Of a DNA stretch of 64,000 nucleotides, positions 35,569-45,349 are shown one piece after another. The stretch covers positions 234,046 to 298,045 of the forward strand of contig CANLVD010000006.1 in assembly GCA_947494445.1 (NCBI GenBank). The letters are read 5' to 3'. How positions within the stretch are numbered: position 1 is the stretch's first letter; each line of letters begins with the position of its first letter. The position numbers and the translations under genes were made by a program. The notes beneath the pieces are model-generated. The model did no database searches and was not told where the DNA came from. It worked only from the letters and a program-made list of their open reading frames with translations. The stretch comes from an uncultured Paracoccaceae bacterium. GTDB taxonomy: Bacteria > Pseudomonadota > Alphaproteobacteria > Rhodobacterales > Rhodobacteraceae.

Positions 35569-36249
35569 GTGACCGCCGCTGCCACGCCCATTCGCGAGAT
35601 GAGCCAGGGTCAAGACGCCTACCAGCGCCTGATTGCCGAGATCAGGGCAGGGGTCTTGCGCCCCGGAGACCGGCTGACCGAAACCGAACTTGCCGCCCGT
35701 CTGGGGATCAGCCGCACGCCTGTGCGCGAAGCCATTCGAGCCTTGGAAACTGATGGGCTGGTCGTTCATGTGGCACGTGTCGGCGCGAGCATCCGCAGGC
35801 TGGGATACGCGGAAGTCACCGAACTGTATGAGATGCGCATGGTGCTGGAAGGAACAGCTGCGCGGTTGGCGGCCCGCATGGCCTCGGATCTGGAGCTTGC
35901 TGAACTTGATGCCATCGCAGGTGACATGGCGCTGGCCCGGTCGGATGAGGCGCGGTTGGCCCAATTGAACAGGCAGTTTCATGGCACCTTGCTGAATGCG
36001 GCCCGGAACAGGTTTCTCAGCGATGCGGTGGCGGGGCTGGAGAAAACCCTGCTGATCATCGGGCCCTCGACCATGGAAGATGGCGCGCGCGCTGAAGAAG
36101 CCCAGACCGAGCATGAGACGATCCTTGCCGCCCTGCACGCGCGTGACGGTGAAACTGCCGAGACATTGATGCGGGCCCATATCAACGCCGCACATCGCAT
36201 CCGCCTGCGTCAGTTCCGTTTCGATGACCAAGACGAGCCGCTGGCATGA
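35569..36249 (+). CDS. GntR-family regulator (FCD domain) of the tcuAB operon
   Basis: A 226-residue FadR-subfamily regulator: winged helix-turn-helix near residues 15-75 (GDRLTETELAARLGISRTPVREA) and a C-terminal FCD ligand domain (YEMRMVLEGTAARLAA, LNRQFHGTLLNAA, EHETILAALHARD, MRAHINAAH) with Asp/His metal-site residues. I choose GTG at 35569 because GGAG lies seven bases before it and upstream ATGs (35527, 35548) fall within or next to the palindromic operator. It overlaps the tcuA start by four bases (ATGA), so it is the first gene of the operon and probably controls it. Confidence 0.85.
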   Translation: MTAAATPIREMSQGQDAYQRLIAEIRAGVLRPGDRLTETELAARLGISRTPVREAIRALETDGLVVHVARVGASIRRLGYAEVTELYEMRMVLEGTAARLAARMASDLELAELDAIAGDMALARSDEARLAQLNRQFHGTLLNAARNRFLSDAVAGLEKTLLIIGPSTMEDGARAEEAQTEHETILAALHARDGETAETLMRAHINAAHRIRLRQFRFDDQDEPLA

Positions 36250-37637
36250 CCGATTTGACAGATCAGTGGGATGTCGTCGTGGTCGGCGGTGGCAACGCAG
36301 CCCTATGCGCGGCCATAGAAGCAGCAGAGACCGGCGCACGCGTGATCATACTGGAAGGCGCACCGAAAGCGTACCGGGGCGGGAACTCCCGTCACACACG
36401 CAATTTCCGCTGCATGCATCAAGGCCCCTTATCGGTTCTGACAGACAGCTATCAGCAGGATGAATACTTCGACGATCTGATCCGCGTGACCAAGGGGAAA
36501 ACCGATGAAGATCTGGCGCGGATGACGATTGCAGCCTCTGAGGCCTGTCTGCCCTGGATGCTCAAGCAGGGCGTGCGGTTCCAGCCCTCTCTGTCCGGCA
36601 CTTTGTCACTGTCTCGCACCAATGCGTTCTTTCTGGGTGGCGGTAAAGCGCTGGTGAATGCCTATTACAACCGGGCTGCTGATCTGGGGGTCAGAGTTGT
36701 CTATGAGGCACAGGTTCAACGTGTGGACATCAAGGATGGTGTGTTTCAGGCGGTTGAATGCGATGTGGCTGGCACACCAACACGGGTCACTGGCAAATCC
36801 GTCGTGCTGGCTTCTGGCGGATTTCAGGCGGATCTTGACTGGCTGGCGCGGGCCTGGGGACCTGCTGCACGGAATTTTCTGATCCGTGGCACGCCCTATA
36901 ATCGCGGGGTTGTTTTGAAAGACATGCTGGATCAAGGCGCGGCATCCGTGGGTGATCCAACACAGTGTCATGCGGTGGCCATCGACGGTCGGGCGCCGAA
37001 ATATGACGGTGGGATCGTGACCCGGCTGGACTGTGTGCCGTTCTCGGTGGTGGTCAACCGGGACGGCGCGCGTTTCTACGATGAGGGCGAGGATGTCTGG
37101 CCCAAACGCTATGCGATCTGGGGCAGGCTGGTCGCGGCGCAGCCCGATCAGGTGGCATATTCCATCATTGATGCAAAAAGCATTGATGCCTTCATGCCGT
37201 CTGTCTTCCCTCCGGTTCAGGCCGATACCATCGAAGGGCTTGGTCAGAAGCTTGGATTGTCGGGTGAAACCCTGAAGGCCACGATCGCCCAATTCAATGC
37301 CGCCTGCCAGCCGGGCCGGTTTCATGGCAACGAACTTGACGGCCTGGCCACCAAGGGACTGGAGCCACCAAAAACCAACTGGGCCCGCCCGATCACGGAG
37401 CCGCCTTTTTATGGATATGAACTGCGCCCTGGCGTGACCTTCACCTATCTGGGTCTGAAGGTTGACGAGACGGCACGGGTGACCGGATCGTCGGGCAGAA
37501 TGGAAAACGTCTGGGCTGCAGGTGAAATCATGGCGGGCTCGATCCTCGGTCAAGGGTATCTGGCAGGTTTCGGCATGACCATCGGCACGGTGTTTGGTCG
37601 AAAAGCAGGACAGGAGGCCGCCGCACATGTCGCTTAA
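36246..37637 (+). CDS. tcuA: FAD-dependent tricarballylate dehydrogenase TcuA
   Basis: A 463-residue flavoprotein of the fumarate reductase/succinate dehydrogenase flavoprotein family. The FAD motif is DVVVVGGGNAALCAAIEAA followed by RGGNSRHTRNFRCMH; the substrate-site residues are in HAVAIDGRAPKYDGG and the C-terminal AAGEIMAGSILGQGYLAGFG. TcuA oxidises tricarballylate to cis-aconitate and passes electrons to TcuB. It is coupled by overlap to the GntR gene before it and to tcuB after it (11 bases), the arrangement expected of a tcu operon. Confidence 0.9.
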   Translation: MTDLTDQWDVVVVGGGNAALCAAIEAAETGARVIILEGAPKAYRGGNSRHTRNFRCMHQGPLSVLTDSYQQDEYFDDLIRVTKGKTDEDLARMTIAASEACLPWMLKQGVRFQPSLSGTLSLSRTNAFFLGGGKALVNAYYNRAADLGVRVVYEAQVQRVDIKDGVFQAVECDVAGTPTRVTGKSVVLASGGFQADLDWLARAWGPAARNFLIRGTPYNRGVVLKDMLDQGAASVGDPTQCHAVAIDGRAPKYDGGIVTRLDCVPFSVVVNRDGARFYDEGEDVWPKRYAIWGRLVAAQPDQVAYSIIDAKSIDAFMPSVFPPVQADTIEGLGQKLGLSGETLKATIAQFNAACQPGRFHGNELDGLATKGLEPPKTNWARPITEPPFYGYELRPGVTFTYLGLKVDETARVTGSSGRMENVWAAGEIMAGSILGQGYLAGFGMTIGTVFGRKAGQEAAAHVA

Positions 37638-38706
37638 TTTGACATCTTCGCTCAGCACAACGGAAGAGGCCCGGAGACAGATCGAGATCTGCAACGCCTG
37701 CCGCTATTGTGAGGGCTATTGCGCCGTGTTCCCGGCGATAACACGGCAACGTGCCTTTGCGGATGGAGACATCTCTCAACTGGCCAATCTGTGCCACAAC
37801 TGCCGGGGGTGTTATTACGCCTGCCAATATACCGCGCCGCATGAATTCGACCTTAACCTGCCCGGTATTCTGGCGGATGTCAGGCAGGAAAGCTGGGACA
37901 GATACGCATGGCCGCGCGCTTTTGCGGGCGCATTTCAACGCAGCGGTGTGGCGCTTTCATTGGCGCTTGTTGCGGGTCTGGCCCTTGGATTTGCCGCATT
38001 GGCTGCGCTGGAGCCAAATGCGGGCGATGGGTTTTACACCTATCTTTCCCACAGTGCGATGATTGCAATCTTCATTCCAGCGTTCCTGTTGCCACTGCTG
38101 GCAGTGGCCGTCGGGCTGAAAGGTTACTGGCGAGACGTTGGAGGCGAGAAGATCACGTTTGGGCATCTCAAATCCGCGCTCATGGCTGCGGCGACCTTGC
38201 GCAATCTTGATGGAGGTCAGGGGCAGGGGTGCAACTTTGAGGATGGAGATCGCTATTCGAACAAGCGCCGTCTTGCCCATCATCTTGTCATGTACGGGTT
38301 TCTATTGTGTTTTGCGTCAACATCATCGGGTACGGTTCTGCATTACGTCTTTGGAATGGAGGCTCCCTATGGCTTTGTGTCGTTGCCAAAACTGCTGGGT
38401 GTTCCAGGTGGTATAGCGCTTAGCATTGGGGCGGCCTGGCTCATCGTGCTCAAGCAGCAGGCAGATGCAAAGCTTGGATCCGAAAAGGCGTGGGGAGGTG
38501 AGGTTGCCTTCATCTTGCTGCTTGGATTGACCGGTTTCACCGGACTTTTGCTCTATGCAGCAACTGGAACTTCATTGGTCGGAGCGTTGCTGGCAATCCA
38601 TCTCGGTGCAGTTCTTACGCTGTTCGTGACAACTCCATACTCAAAGATGGTTCATGGTTTCTACCGATTGGCGGCACTTGTCCGGGATGCGCAGACGAAG
38701 CTGTGA
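37627..38706 (+). CDS. tcuB: Tricarballylate utilisation iron-sulfur membrane protein TcuB
   Basis: A 359-residue protein with two N-terminal cysteine clusters for iron-sulfur centres (CNACRYCEGYC and LCHNCRGCYYACQY) and a C-terminal membrane part of about six helices that resembles a cytochrome b-type quinone-linked unit, with His residues in YLSHSAM, HHLVMYGF and AIHLGAV. TcuB takes electrons from FADH2 of TcuA into the respiratory chain. Start ATG at 37627, inside the end of tcuA. Confidence 0.9.
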   Translation: MSLNLTSSLSTTEEARRQIEICNACRYCEGYCAVFPAITRQRAFADGDISQLANLCHNCRGCYYACQYTAPHEFDLNLPGILADVRQESWDRYAWPRAFAGAFQRSGVALSLALVAGLALGFAALAALEPNAGDGFYTYLSHSAMIAIFIPAFLLPLLAVAVGLKGYWRDVGGEKITFGHLKSALMAAATLRNLDGGQGQGCNFEDGDRYSNKRRLAHHLVMYGFLLCFASTSSGTVLHYVFGMEAPYGFVSLPKLLGVPGGIALSIGAAWLIVLKQQADAKLGSEKAWGGEVAFILLLGLTGFTGLLLYAATGTSLVGALLAIHLGAVLTLFVTTPYSKMVHGFYRLAALVRDAQTKL

Positions 38707-38899
38707 CCGGTTCTCTGGACTGTGTTCAGATTGGTTGATCGCGGTCAATTTTGGCATCGACCAAACCCGGTATGGTATCACCTGAAACAGGGTGAATGCG
38801 ATCTGGCGTCGGCTGATCCCGGACGTTTGAGATGCTGGCATCAGTGATTTCAAAACGGAACACTTTGGCCGTAAGGTGAAAGTCGGGGTGGAACGGGGC

Positions 38900-39745
38900 A
38901 TGCGAATGATCATTGTCTGGGTATTGGTAATCGTCGGGATCGTTTTGGCCGGGCTTGTCATCTGGCGGCAATTGGATCATCGCGCGGATCGTGCGGAAAT
39001 GGATCGTCTGGCTGGTTTCCAACCGGCTCGGCCCCAAACGTTTTCAGCTGAGATGGTGGCAGACTTGCCGGAGCCTGCCCGGCGCTTTTTCACGTTTTCC
39101 ATCGCCGAAGGCACGCTGCTTCACACAGTGGCCCGAATTGAAATGGCGGGTCAATTCGGCATGGGTGACAAGGCAGCGCCCGGATATTTGCCGATGCAGG
39201 CAACTCAGGTTCTTGCTGCACCCGAAGGCTTCATCTGGGCGATGTCCAGCGGTGCGGGCATTACGCGTTTGTCGGGCTCAGACAGTGGATCTTGGACGCG
39301 GTTCTGGTTGAACGGTCTCGCTCCGGTGGCGCGCTTCGGCGGCACCCCGGACCACACCCGTTCAGCATTCGGGCGCTATGTGGCCGAAGCCGTCTTCTGG
39401 ACACCGGCAGCCGTTCTGCCCGGACCGAACGTCATCTGGGAGCCTGTCTCGGACGATGTCGCACGCATGACAATGCGGCGTGGAGATCTGGAACAGATGG
39501 TGGAGATCACCGTGGACCCCGATGGTCGTCCCCTTCACGTATCGTTCTTGAGGTGGAGTGATGCAAATCCACAAAAACAACATCAGTTTCAACCCTTTGG
39601 CGGATATCTTTCTGAGTTTAAAATCTTTGAGGGGTTCACGCTGCCAACACATGTCGAGGCGGGCAATTTCTTTGGTACAGAAGACTACTTCCCTTTCTTT
39701 CTGGTCGATGTCTCGGCAATCGTCTTTCCAGACGCAACCCGCTAG
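38900..39745 (+). CDS. DUF6544/DUF6920-family protein
   Basis: A 281-residue protein with an N-terminal membrane anchor (MIIVWVLVIVGIVLAGLVIW) and a soluble domain with LPEPARRFFTFSIAEGTLLHTVARIEM at about residues 55-80 and PGPNVIWEPV and HVEAGNFFG later, the pattern of a family often labelled DUF6544/6920. Function unknown. ATG at 38900 or 38906. Upstream, 38707-38899 shows no gene. Confidence 0.75.
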   Translation: MRMIIVWVLVIVGIVLAGLVIWRQLDHRADRAEMDRLAGFQPARPQTFSAEMVADLPEPARRFFTFSIAEGTLLHTVARIEMAGQFGMGDKAAPGYLPMQATQVLAAPEGFIWAMSSGAGITRLSGSDSGSWTRFWLNGLAPVARFGGTPDHTRSAFGRYVAEAVFWTPAAVLPGPNVIWEPVSDDVARMTMRRGDLEQMVEITVDPDGRPLHVSFLRWSDANPQKQHQFQPFGGYLSEFKIFEGFTLPTHVEAGNFFGTEDYFPFFLVDVSAIVFPDATR

Positions 39746-39861
39746 AAAATGCTAACAAGCGGCCGGGGCCAGCAGACCCCAAGATCAAGGGAAACAAGGA
39801 ATGCAGGATGACTGGCGGACCTTGGAAAAGCTTTAGCCATTAGCGACAGGAAAATGCCCCA

Positions 39862-40695
39862 TCACGGCTCCCTTGCTCCGGGTATCACGCTTGTGACCGC
39901 GCCCTCGCGGGAGAACATCATGTCGCGCTTCCACCAGACGACGATTGCGGCAACAACCACGAGTATCCACGTGTCCCATGGCTGTGCGTCGGGCCAGAAT
40001 GGATTGATCAACTGCCAGTGAAACAGCATCGGCACGGCAAGACTGCCGCGGGAGGCGTTGAAGATTGGCGTGACAAGTATCGCGAGCGTGACGTTGCCGA
40101 TGAAGAACGGCAGAAAGCTCCATTCCGCAAAGACGGCGCCTGCCAGAAAAAAGGCTGGCAGATGCCAGATTCCCCAGACCACTCCGATAAACGCACCTGC
40201 CCAGATCGGGGCCATGTGACGTTGCAGCATTGGTTGCGCGAGGCCACGCCAACCGAATTCCTCCACTGGTCCAAGCAACAGCATCATGAACATCAATCCA
40301 ACGACTGACCCAGCACCTGCTGGTGGCAAGGGCGCGAGAAGCGGCCCGCCCTTGATCAGTGACCCTGCCATGAAGACCAGCGGGATCGCGATCAGGATGA
40401 ACATCCACCACGAGGGAGGGCATCGCCAAAGCAGCAGGCGCGACAGGAACCGTTTCAGCCCGGACAACCCGCCATGATGAAAAACCAGAATGAAAGCTGA
40501 AATGGCCGGAGCCCAGGTCGCGATGAAGAAAAACGGATGCGCGCCGCTGATCTCGCCGAAAACAGCGGTCATCGCTTCTGGTTTGAGGATGTACCCGCCA
40601 ATGATGCCCCATGTGATCAGAAACGTGAGCGCGAAAAACACCAAAAGGGGTGTGATCGATGCTTTTGGGGAAAGAGCTTCGGTGGAAACTGACAT
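39862..40695 (-). CDS. CPBP-family intramembrane metalloprotease
   Basis: A 277-residue membrane protein with the CPBP (CAAX protease and bacteriocin-processing) motifs: GPVEEFGWRGLAQPML (Glu-Glu-x3-Arg), VVWGIWHLPAF (His) and LFHWQLINPF (His/Asn). Bacterial members act as intramembrane proteases in processing or immunity. The start is ATG 40695. Other long frames on this stretch lack such motifs and are not genes. The gene is convergent with the DUF6544 gene. Confidence 0.87.
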   Translation of the reverse strand: MSVSTEALSPKASITPLLVFFALTFLITWGIIGGYILKPEAMTAVFGEISGAHPFFFIATWAPAISAFILVFHHGGLSGLKRFLSRLLLWRCPPSWWMFILIAIPLVFMAGSLIKGGPLLAPLPPAGAGSVVGLMFMMLLLGPVEEFGWRGLAQPMLQRHMAPIWAGAFIGVVWGIWHLPAFFLAGAVFAEWSFLPFFIGNVTLAILVTPIFNASRGSLAVPMLFHWQLINPFWPDAQPWDTWILVVVAAIVVWWKRDMMFSREGAVTSVIPGAREP

Positions 40696-40969
40696 GCAGA
40701 AGACCCTCGTGCAGAAAACTGAGAGTTTTCACTGACCACAGGTCGTGACTGCACCCATTGCGCCAGATCAATCCATCGTCCGCTCGCCTTCAAGAACTCA
40801 ACCGCAAACCGTGTGCGAAGTGCCGGAAGCGCCACCCTGTGCCTGCACCAAGCACATGGATATTGATCTATCTCAGGAGAGGATGGGGCAAAACGTGCAG
40901 TGTGACCAAGTCACTGAAGCATCCGACGCTGGCACGTATTCAAAGGCCAAGCAACGAATGGAGAACCCC

Positions 40970-41194
40970 ATGTCAGTCTATCCGACGAACATGCAAGTCC
41001 GCCCTGAAATCAAAGCATTCTTTGATCCGCAGACCAACACGATCAGCTACGTGGTCAAGGATCCGGCTTCCGATTCCTGTGCAGTGGTCGATTCCGTGAT
41101 GGACATCGACTATACAGCCGGTCGCATCAACGCCGGGCACATCGCATGTGGCGTGATCCCACCAGCTTTACGCGGCCAGATACCCTTGTGCTAG
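40970..41194 (+). pseudogene. MBL-fold hydrolase (Blh-like), N-terminal stub
   Basis: Residues 1 to about 53 (MSVYPTNMQVRPEIKAFFDP, then NTISYVVKDPASDSCAVVDS and VMDIDYTAGR) are the start of a Blh-type metallo-beta-lactamase-fold protein, a persulfide dioxygenase-like enzyme that usually accompanies Crp/Fnr or ArsR sulfur regulators and YeeE transporters. After the TAGR segment (about 41128) similarity stops and the frame runs only 20 more residues. The HxHxDH metal motif and all later parts are missing. The start is normal (GGAGAACCCCATG). The rest of the gene appears lost by a deletion joining it to the phaC-like remnant. Confidence 0.75.
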
Positions 41195-41443
41195 AAATTA
41201 GTAGGGCAGGGATGCCCAGGCTGGGTCATCAAATCGCGCTGCTGCGCTGGATTTTTGCGCGGACCAGGGTTTCAACGCTTGTTGGGCCAATGCGGCCTGT
41301 TTCTCAGGTGATCCGATCAGGTGCAGCGCCTAGTCCAGATAGGCAGTGCTCAAACCAGCAGGCGACACGCCGCCTGTGAACTGGCTGAGCGCTGCATGCC
41401 AACGCGCGTCAAGGCTCCGGGATCTGGGGCGGTTATCGGTCAC
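41126..41443 (-). pseudogene. PhaC-like polyhydroxyalkanoate polymerase, N-terminal remnant with in-frame stops
   Basis: Read on the minus strand from a GTG at 41443 that overlaps the end of the hlyD frame, the sequence encodes a recognisable polymerase N-terminus: SQFTGGVSPAGLSTAYLD, ALHLIGSPEKQAALAQQA, RFDDPAWASLPY, FLAQGYLAA and SWWDHATCDVPGV. It is broken by TAG at 41330-41332 and TAA at 41198-41200 and 41168-41170, all in one frame, and ends at the junction with the MBL-fold stub. The catalytic domain is absent. The identity rests on motif recall, not on an alignment. Confidence 0.72.
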
Positions 41444-42651
41444 AACGTGGACCTTTCCACAACTGCACTGCTTTGGCCGATGGCATCGCTGGGATGCGTG
41501 ACGACGCGCGCTCCCTTCGCAAGTCCGTTTAGCACTTCGACCATTCTGTCACTGCGTTGGCCCAAAGTGACTTGCCGCCTCTCGGCAAGCCCGCCCACAA
41601 CGACAGATACAGCCCAGCCGTCGCCCTTACGAAAAACGGCGCTCTACGGCACCTACAGGGCATCTTCTGATCGCCACTCGATGATCCGCAGAAAGACTGA
41701 AAATCCGTCGCCAAGGCTCGGTTGGTCCTCGGGCGGGGAAGTCAGGGTGAAATAGGCATCCACCCGCTGTTCTTCGATCCCAAGAGCCGACACTTTGGTG
41801 TGGGCCCTGGGATCGATCCGATCCAGTCGCGCTTCAAGAGCATGGTCTCCTCCCCAGCGTTCAACATAGGCGGGGGCTCCGGGTGCCAGACGCACTGCAT
41901 CGCTGGACAAAATGTCGGCGACCAGTTCGATCTGCTTGGGATCACCGATGCTGACCAGTGACGTGCCGATGGCTACCGGTCGTTCGCTGATTGCAGCCAT
42001 GGAAAGAACGACTCCGTCAGCCGGAGCCGTCAGGTTGATGTAGCACTGTTCCACCGTTAGATCCCGTTCCTCGGGCGGCATCAGATTGGCGCGTACCCGA
42101 TCGATGGCACCTTGCGACATGTTGATGCGCGCCTGAGCCGCTTCATTTGCTGCATTGGCAACGGCAAGCCTTTGGGTTTCATCTTTCAACCGGGTGATTG
42201 AGGTCACGCCGCGCGCGACAAGTGCCTTGGTGCGGTCGAACTGCGATTGTGCAAAGGCCTGGGTCTCCTTGGCCTGTTTCAAATCAGCCTCGGCCACATG
42301 CTTTGCGGCCAGTACCTCCTGCAGGGCGGCTTCTGCCTGTAGCTGCGCGCGGGCGTCCAACAAACCTGATGCTGCAGGCCGCACGATGGCAACAATTGTC
42401 TCTCCCTCTGTCACCGGATCGCCTTGCGCAACAGGCGCTTGCAATGCTGTGCCCGCAATGGGAGAGGCAACTTCAAACAGATCGCGCACCTGGCTTTCAC
42501 CATCGGCATTGATCGTCACTTCAAGCGGCCCTTGCGTGACGCTTGCCAGATCGACAGGCACGGGGTCGATGCTGAAACTGACGTAGGACAGACCGGCAAC
42601 AAGGGCGATACCTATGCCGGTCAGAACGAGAGTGCGTGTTGAATAGGCCAT
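41440..42651 (-). pseudogene. HlyD/MacA-type efflux adaptor broken by two amber codons
   Basis: Residues 1-332 (42651 to 41656) are a good periplasmic adaptor: N-terminal membrane anchor, a biotinyl-lipoyl half (TVLVIVRP region), a long coiled coil (about residues 85-190) and a beta-barrel. The frame then meets TAG at 41653-41655 and again TAG at 41644-41646, yet the same frame goes on coding a typical adaptor C-terminus (SAVFRKGDGWAVSVVVGG, VTLGQRSDRMVEVLNGLAKG, VVTHPSDAI) to a TGA at 41440-41442. So two nonsense changes, with no frameshift, cut off the last 70 residues. Confidence 0.82.
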
Positions 42652-42655
42652 GTGG

Positions 42656-44578
42656 CTACTCCCTTGTTTTCATGACGGAGACGAGATCGAGACGGTCCAG
42701 CCGACGCCGTACGATCAGGACCGATGCCAGCGCTGCTGCCAACACCACGAAGTTGGCCAGAGAAAAGGTGGCGGGCTTCAGAACCAAAGGGACAGCGTAG
42801 AGATCGGATGAGAAGCTCTCGGTCATCAAATACGCGATCCCTGCGCCGATACCCCAGCCCAGGGGCTGTGCAATCAGCGCGATCAGCATCATCTCACCGA
42901 TCAGAATGTAGGACACCTCACCCCGGCCAAAGCACAGAATGCGCAGGCTTGCCAATTCACGTGCCCGTTCGGAAAGCTGGATGCGCACGGCATTATATGT
43001 GACACCGACTGTGATCAGGACGGCTATCGCGATGTAGATCGTGTTCATCACCGTGATGTTTTGTTCAATGGTGTCCTGAAAGGACCTGCGGTTCTCGTTC
43101 ATCTCGACAATTCCCGAGATCTTCGGAGTCTCTTTGATCGCTGCGTGCAGGGCTTCGATCCGGGCGTCATCGAGTGTGACGTTGACGGTCGAGACCCGTG
43201 GCGCGTGCCGAAAGAGCGCATTCATGTCCTCGAAGTCCATGTAGGCACCAAGTCCGAAATGCAGTTCGACAGTGGCGCTTACCGGCATGTCAAACGTCTC
43301 GCGTCTGCCGCTGAGAAAGGCGACCTCGATCCGGTCGCCTGCCTGAACCTCCAGATGAGAGGCGAGCCGGTCGGACAGAACGATCCCGCCGGGCGGCACA
43401 TCGAACGGCTGGCGCTCCGCGTCCAGAATACGGCTGAGGTCATTGCCGGGACGGCGCGATTCAATTGCAACACGCTTGCTCAGATGACCACGGCGCAGCG
43501 TGGCTGCATGAAACTGTTGCGGTTCAGCCTGCAGAACACCGGGCAGGGTGCGCACGGCCTCGACCGCGGCCTCAGGCACATCCTGCGCAAACAGCTACAT
43601 CGCGTCCTGCCGGTTGGTCTGGTAAAATGCCAGATCGACAATCTCATCCAGAGCGTCATTGATGAAGGTTGCCGCAATCACTGAGGCCACAGCCAGCGCC
43701 AACCCCAGCGATGTCAGAAAACTGCGCACTGGCCAGCGCAACAAAGAGCGCAGGATCATAACTGTGGACTGCGCCAAGCGCATCCGCGCCATGGCATCAT
43801 CAATGATCGATCGTTTGAACCATGGAGGAGCGGTGGGCTGCATCGCTATGGCAGGTGCAAGCCGTGCAGCCCTGAGTGCGGCCTGTGCTGCACCCAGTGA
43901 CGTAGTGGCCAATCCTGCCAGACCGGCAAGCGTGACATCATTGAAGGCACCGGTCATGTCAAAGGCCGCTGCCGCTGTGCGTTCCGACATCCAGATGATC
44001 CCGAATGCTGCATCATCAGGCATCAGAGCGCCCGGGCCGATGGTGTAGATGAATTCGGGTGATTGGACAGTTCCAACGATGCGCAGGGTTCGTTTCTGGC
44101 CCTGCAGGTTTGCCGAGAAAGCATCACCCGGCTCGAACCTGTTTGCTTGGGCAAAAGGCGCATTGACCATCACCTCATCCGGTTTGAGCGGGTCGGGATA
44201 CCGTCCCGTGACCAGAATGGGCACGTTGAGCACCGGATCGGCAGTTTCCGGGAAAGACAGAATGCGCCCGACAGCCGAGCGTGCCCTGCCGGGGATGTCG
44301 AGAATTGCATCACCGGCCACACGCCCCTCGACCCCCATCACGCCGTCGATCTTTGCAATCTCTTCCAGAAGTGACAGGGGCGCACGGGTTGCATGGGCAA
44401 AGACATCAGCAAAGCGGTTGCGTTCGTAATAAGCTGTTCGGGTCTCGGATAAGGCATTGTAAATCCCCACTGACGTCAGCAGGATTGCCACTCCGCAGGC
44501 CAGCACCAGTGCAATCGCAACCGCCTGTATCCACAGGCGCTGGAAGTCACGCAGAAGTTTGCGATCAATGGCCTGCAT
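42656..44578 (-). pseudogene. FtsX/MacB-type ABC permease interrupted by one amber codon
   Basis: Two open stretches in the same frame, 44578 to 43598 and 43594 to 42656, together form an ABC permease of the FtsX/MacB kind: an N-terminal helix (IQAVAIALVLACGVAILLTS), a large periplasmic domain, a middle helix (FLTSLGLALAVASVIAATF) and three C-terminal helices ending at RLDLVSVMKTRE. They are separated only by a TAG at 43595-43597, in ...NRQDAM-stop-LFAQDVPE..., with coding similarity continuing across it. The second part could restart at GTG 43579, but it would lack the N-terminal half. Confidence 0.8.
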
Positions 44579-44584
44579 CACCGA

Positions 44585-45349
44585 TCACCATACAATCTGG
44601 GACGGAGACAGGCGTCTGACATTGACTTTGGTCTCACTGATCTTGCCGTCCTGAAAGAAAATCACCCGATGCGCCATGCACTGGATTTCTGCGTTATGCG
44701 TGATCACCACCGTCGTGGTGCCGAAGCGTTCGTTGATGTCACGCAGCACCTCCAGCACCTGAACGCCCGTGGTGCTGTCCAGAGCGCCGGTTGGCTCATT
44801 GCAGAGCAGGATCTGAGGGCGCTTCGCGATGGCCCGCGCGATGGCGACCCTTTGCTGCTCCCCGCCTGACATCTCGGATGGAAAATGATCCATCCGACTG
44901 CCAAGCCCCACAAGTTCAAGCGCTTCTTCGGCCGGCATAGGATCCGGTGCCACATCTGTCACCAGTTGTACGTTTTCACGTGCGGTCAGGCTGGGCACAA
45001 GATTGTAGAATTGAAAGACAAACCCGACATGATCACGCCGGTAGCGTGCCAGGCCACGGTCAGACATATTTGTCAGTTCGGTGTCTTCGAACCAGACCTG
45101 ACCTTCTGTGGCATGATCCAGCCCGCCAAGAATGTTGAGAAGTGTCGACTTGCCGCTGCCCGAGGGTCCCAGAAGAACGGTCAGTTCACCCTTGTAAAGC
45201 GTGAGATCGACACCGGCCAAAGCATAGACCTTCACATCTCCTGTTTCATAGACCTTTGTGATGGCCCTGGTGCGAAACACGGGCGCAGCGGTCGGTGCGT
45301 CTGTCGGGGCCGCTGCGAGACCTGTACCGTCGTCATGCAGAACTGGCAT
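44585..45349 (-). CDS. ABC transporter ATP-binding protein (MacB/LolD type) with altered Walker B
   Basis: A 254-residue ATPase for the damaged efflux system downstream. Walker A is GPSGSGKST, the Q-loop is [13 protein letters not shown], the signature is [14 protein letters not shown] and the switch His is in VVITHNAE. The Walker B region reads [12 protein letters not shown], with Asn where this family usually has the Mg-coordinating Asp; this change would weaken ATP hydrolysis. Start ATG at 45349 with GAGG eight bases upstream, inside the end of the flavodoxin gene (17-base overlap). The frame itself is intact. Confidence 0.85.
   Translation of the reverse strand: MPVLHDDGTGLAAAPTDAPTAAPVFRTRAITKVYETGDVKVYALAGVDLTLYKGELTVLLGPSGSGKSTLLNILGGLDHATEGQVWFEDTELTNMSDRGLARYRRDHVGFVFQFYNLVPSLTARENVQLVTDVAPDPMPAEEALELVGLGSRMDHFPSEMSGGEQQRVAIARAIAKRPQILLCNEPTGALDSTTGVQVLEVLRDINERFGTTTVVITHNAEIQCMAHRVIFFQDGKISETKVNVRRLSPSQIVW

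Noticed and set aside
39833..40771. A 312-codon frame overlapping the CPBP protease gene on the same strand
   Set aside because: The composition is low-complexity and polar, whereas the other frame has the EEFGWRG and His motifs and membrane helices.
41440..43597. Amber codons as recoded sense codons (suppression or pyrrolysine-type)
   Set aside because: The neighbouring PhaC-like remnant has TAA stops too, many intact genes in the window end at TAG, and the gene next door is truncated; decay explains all of this.
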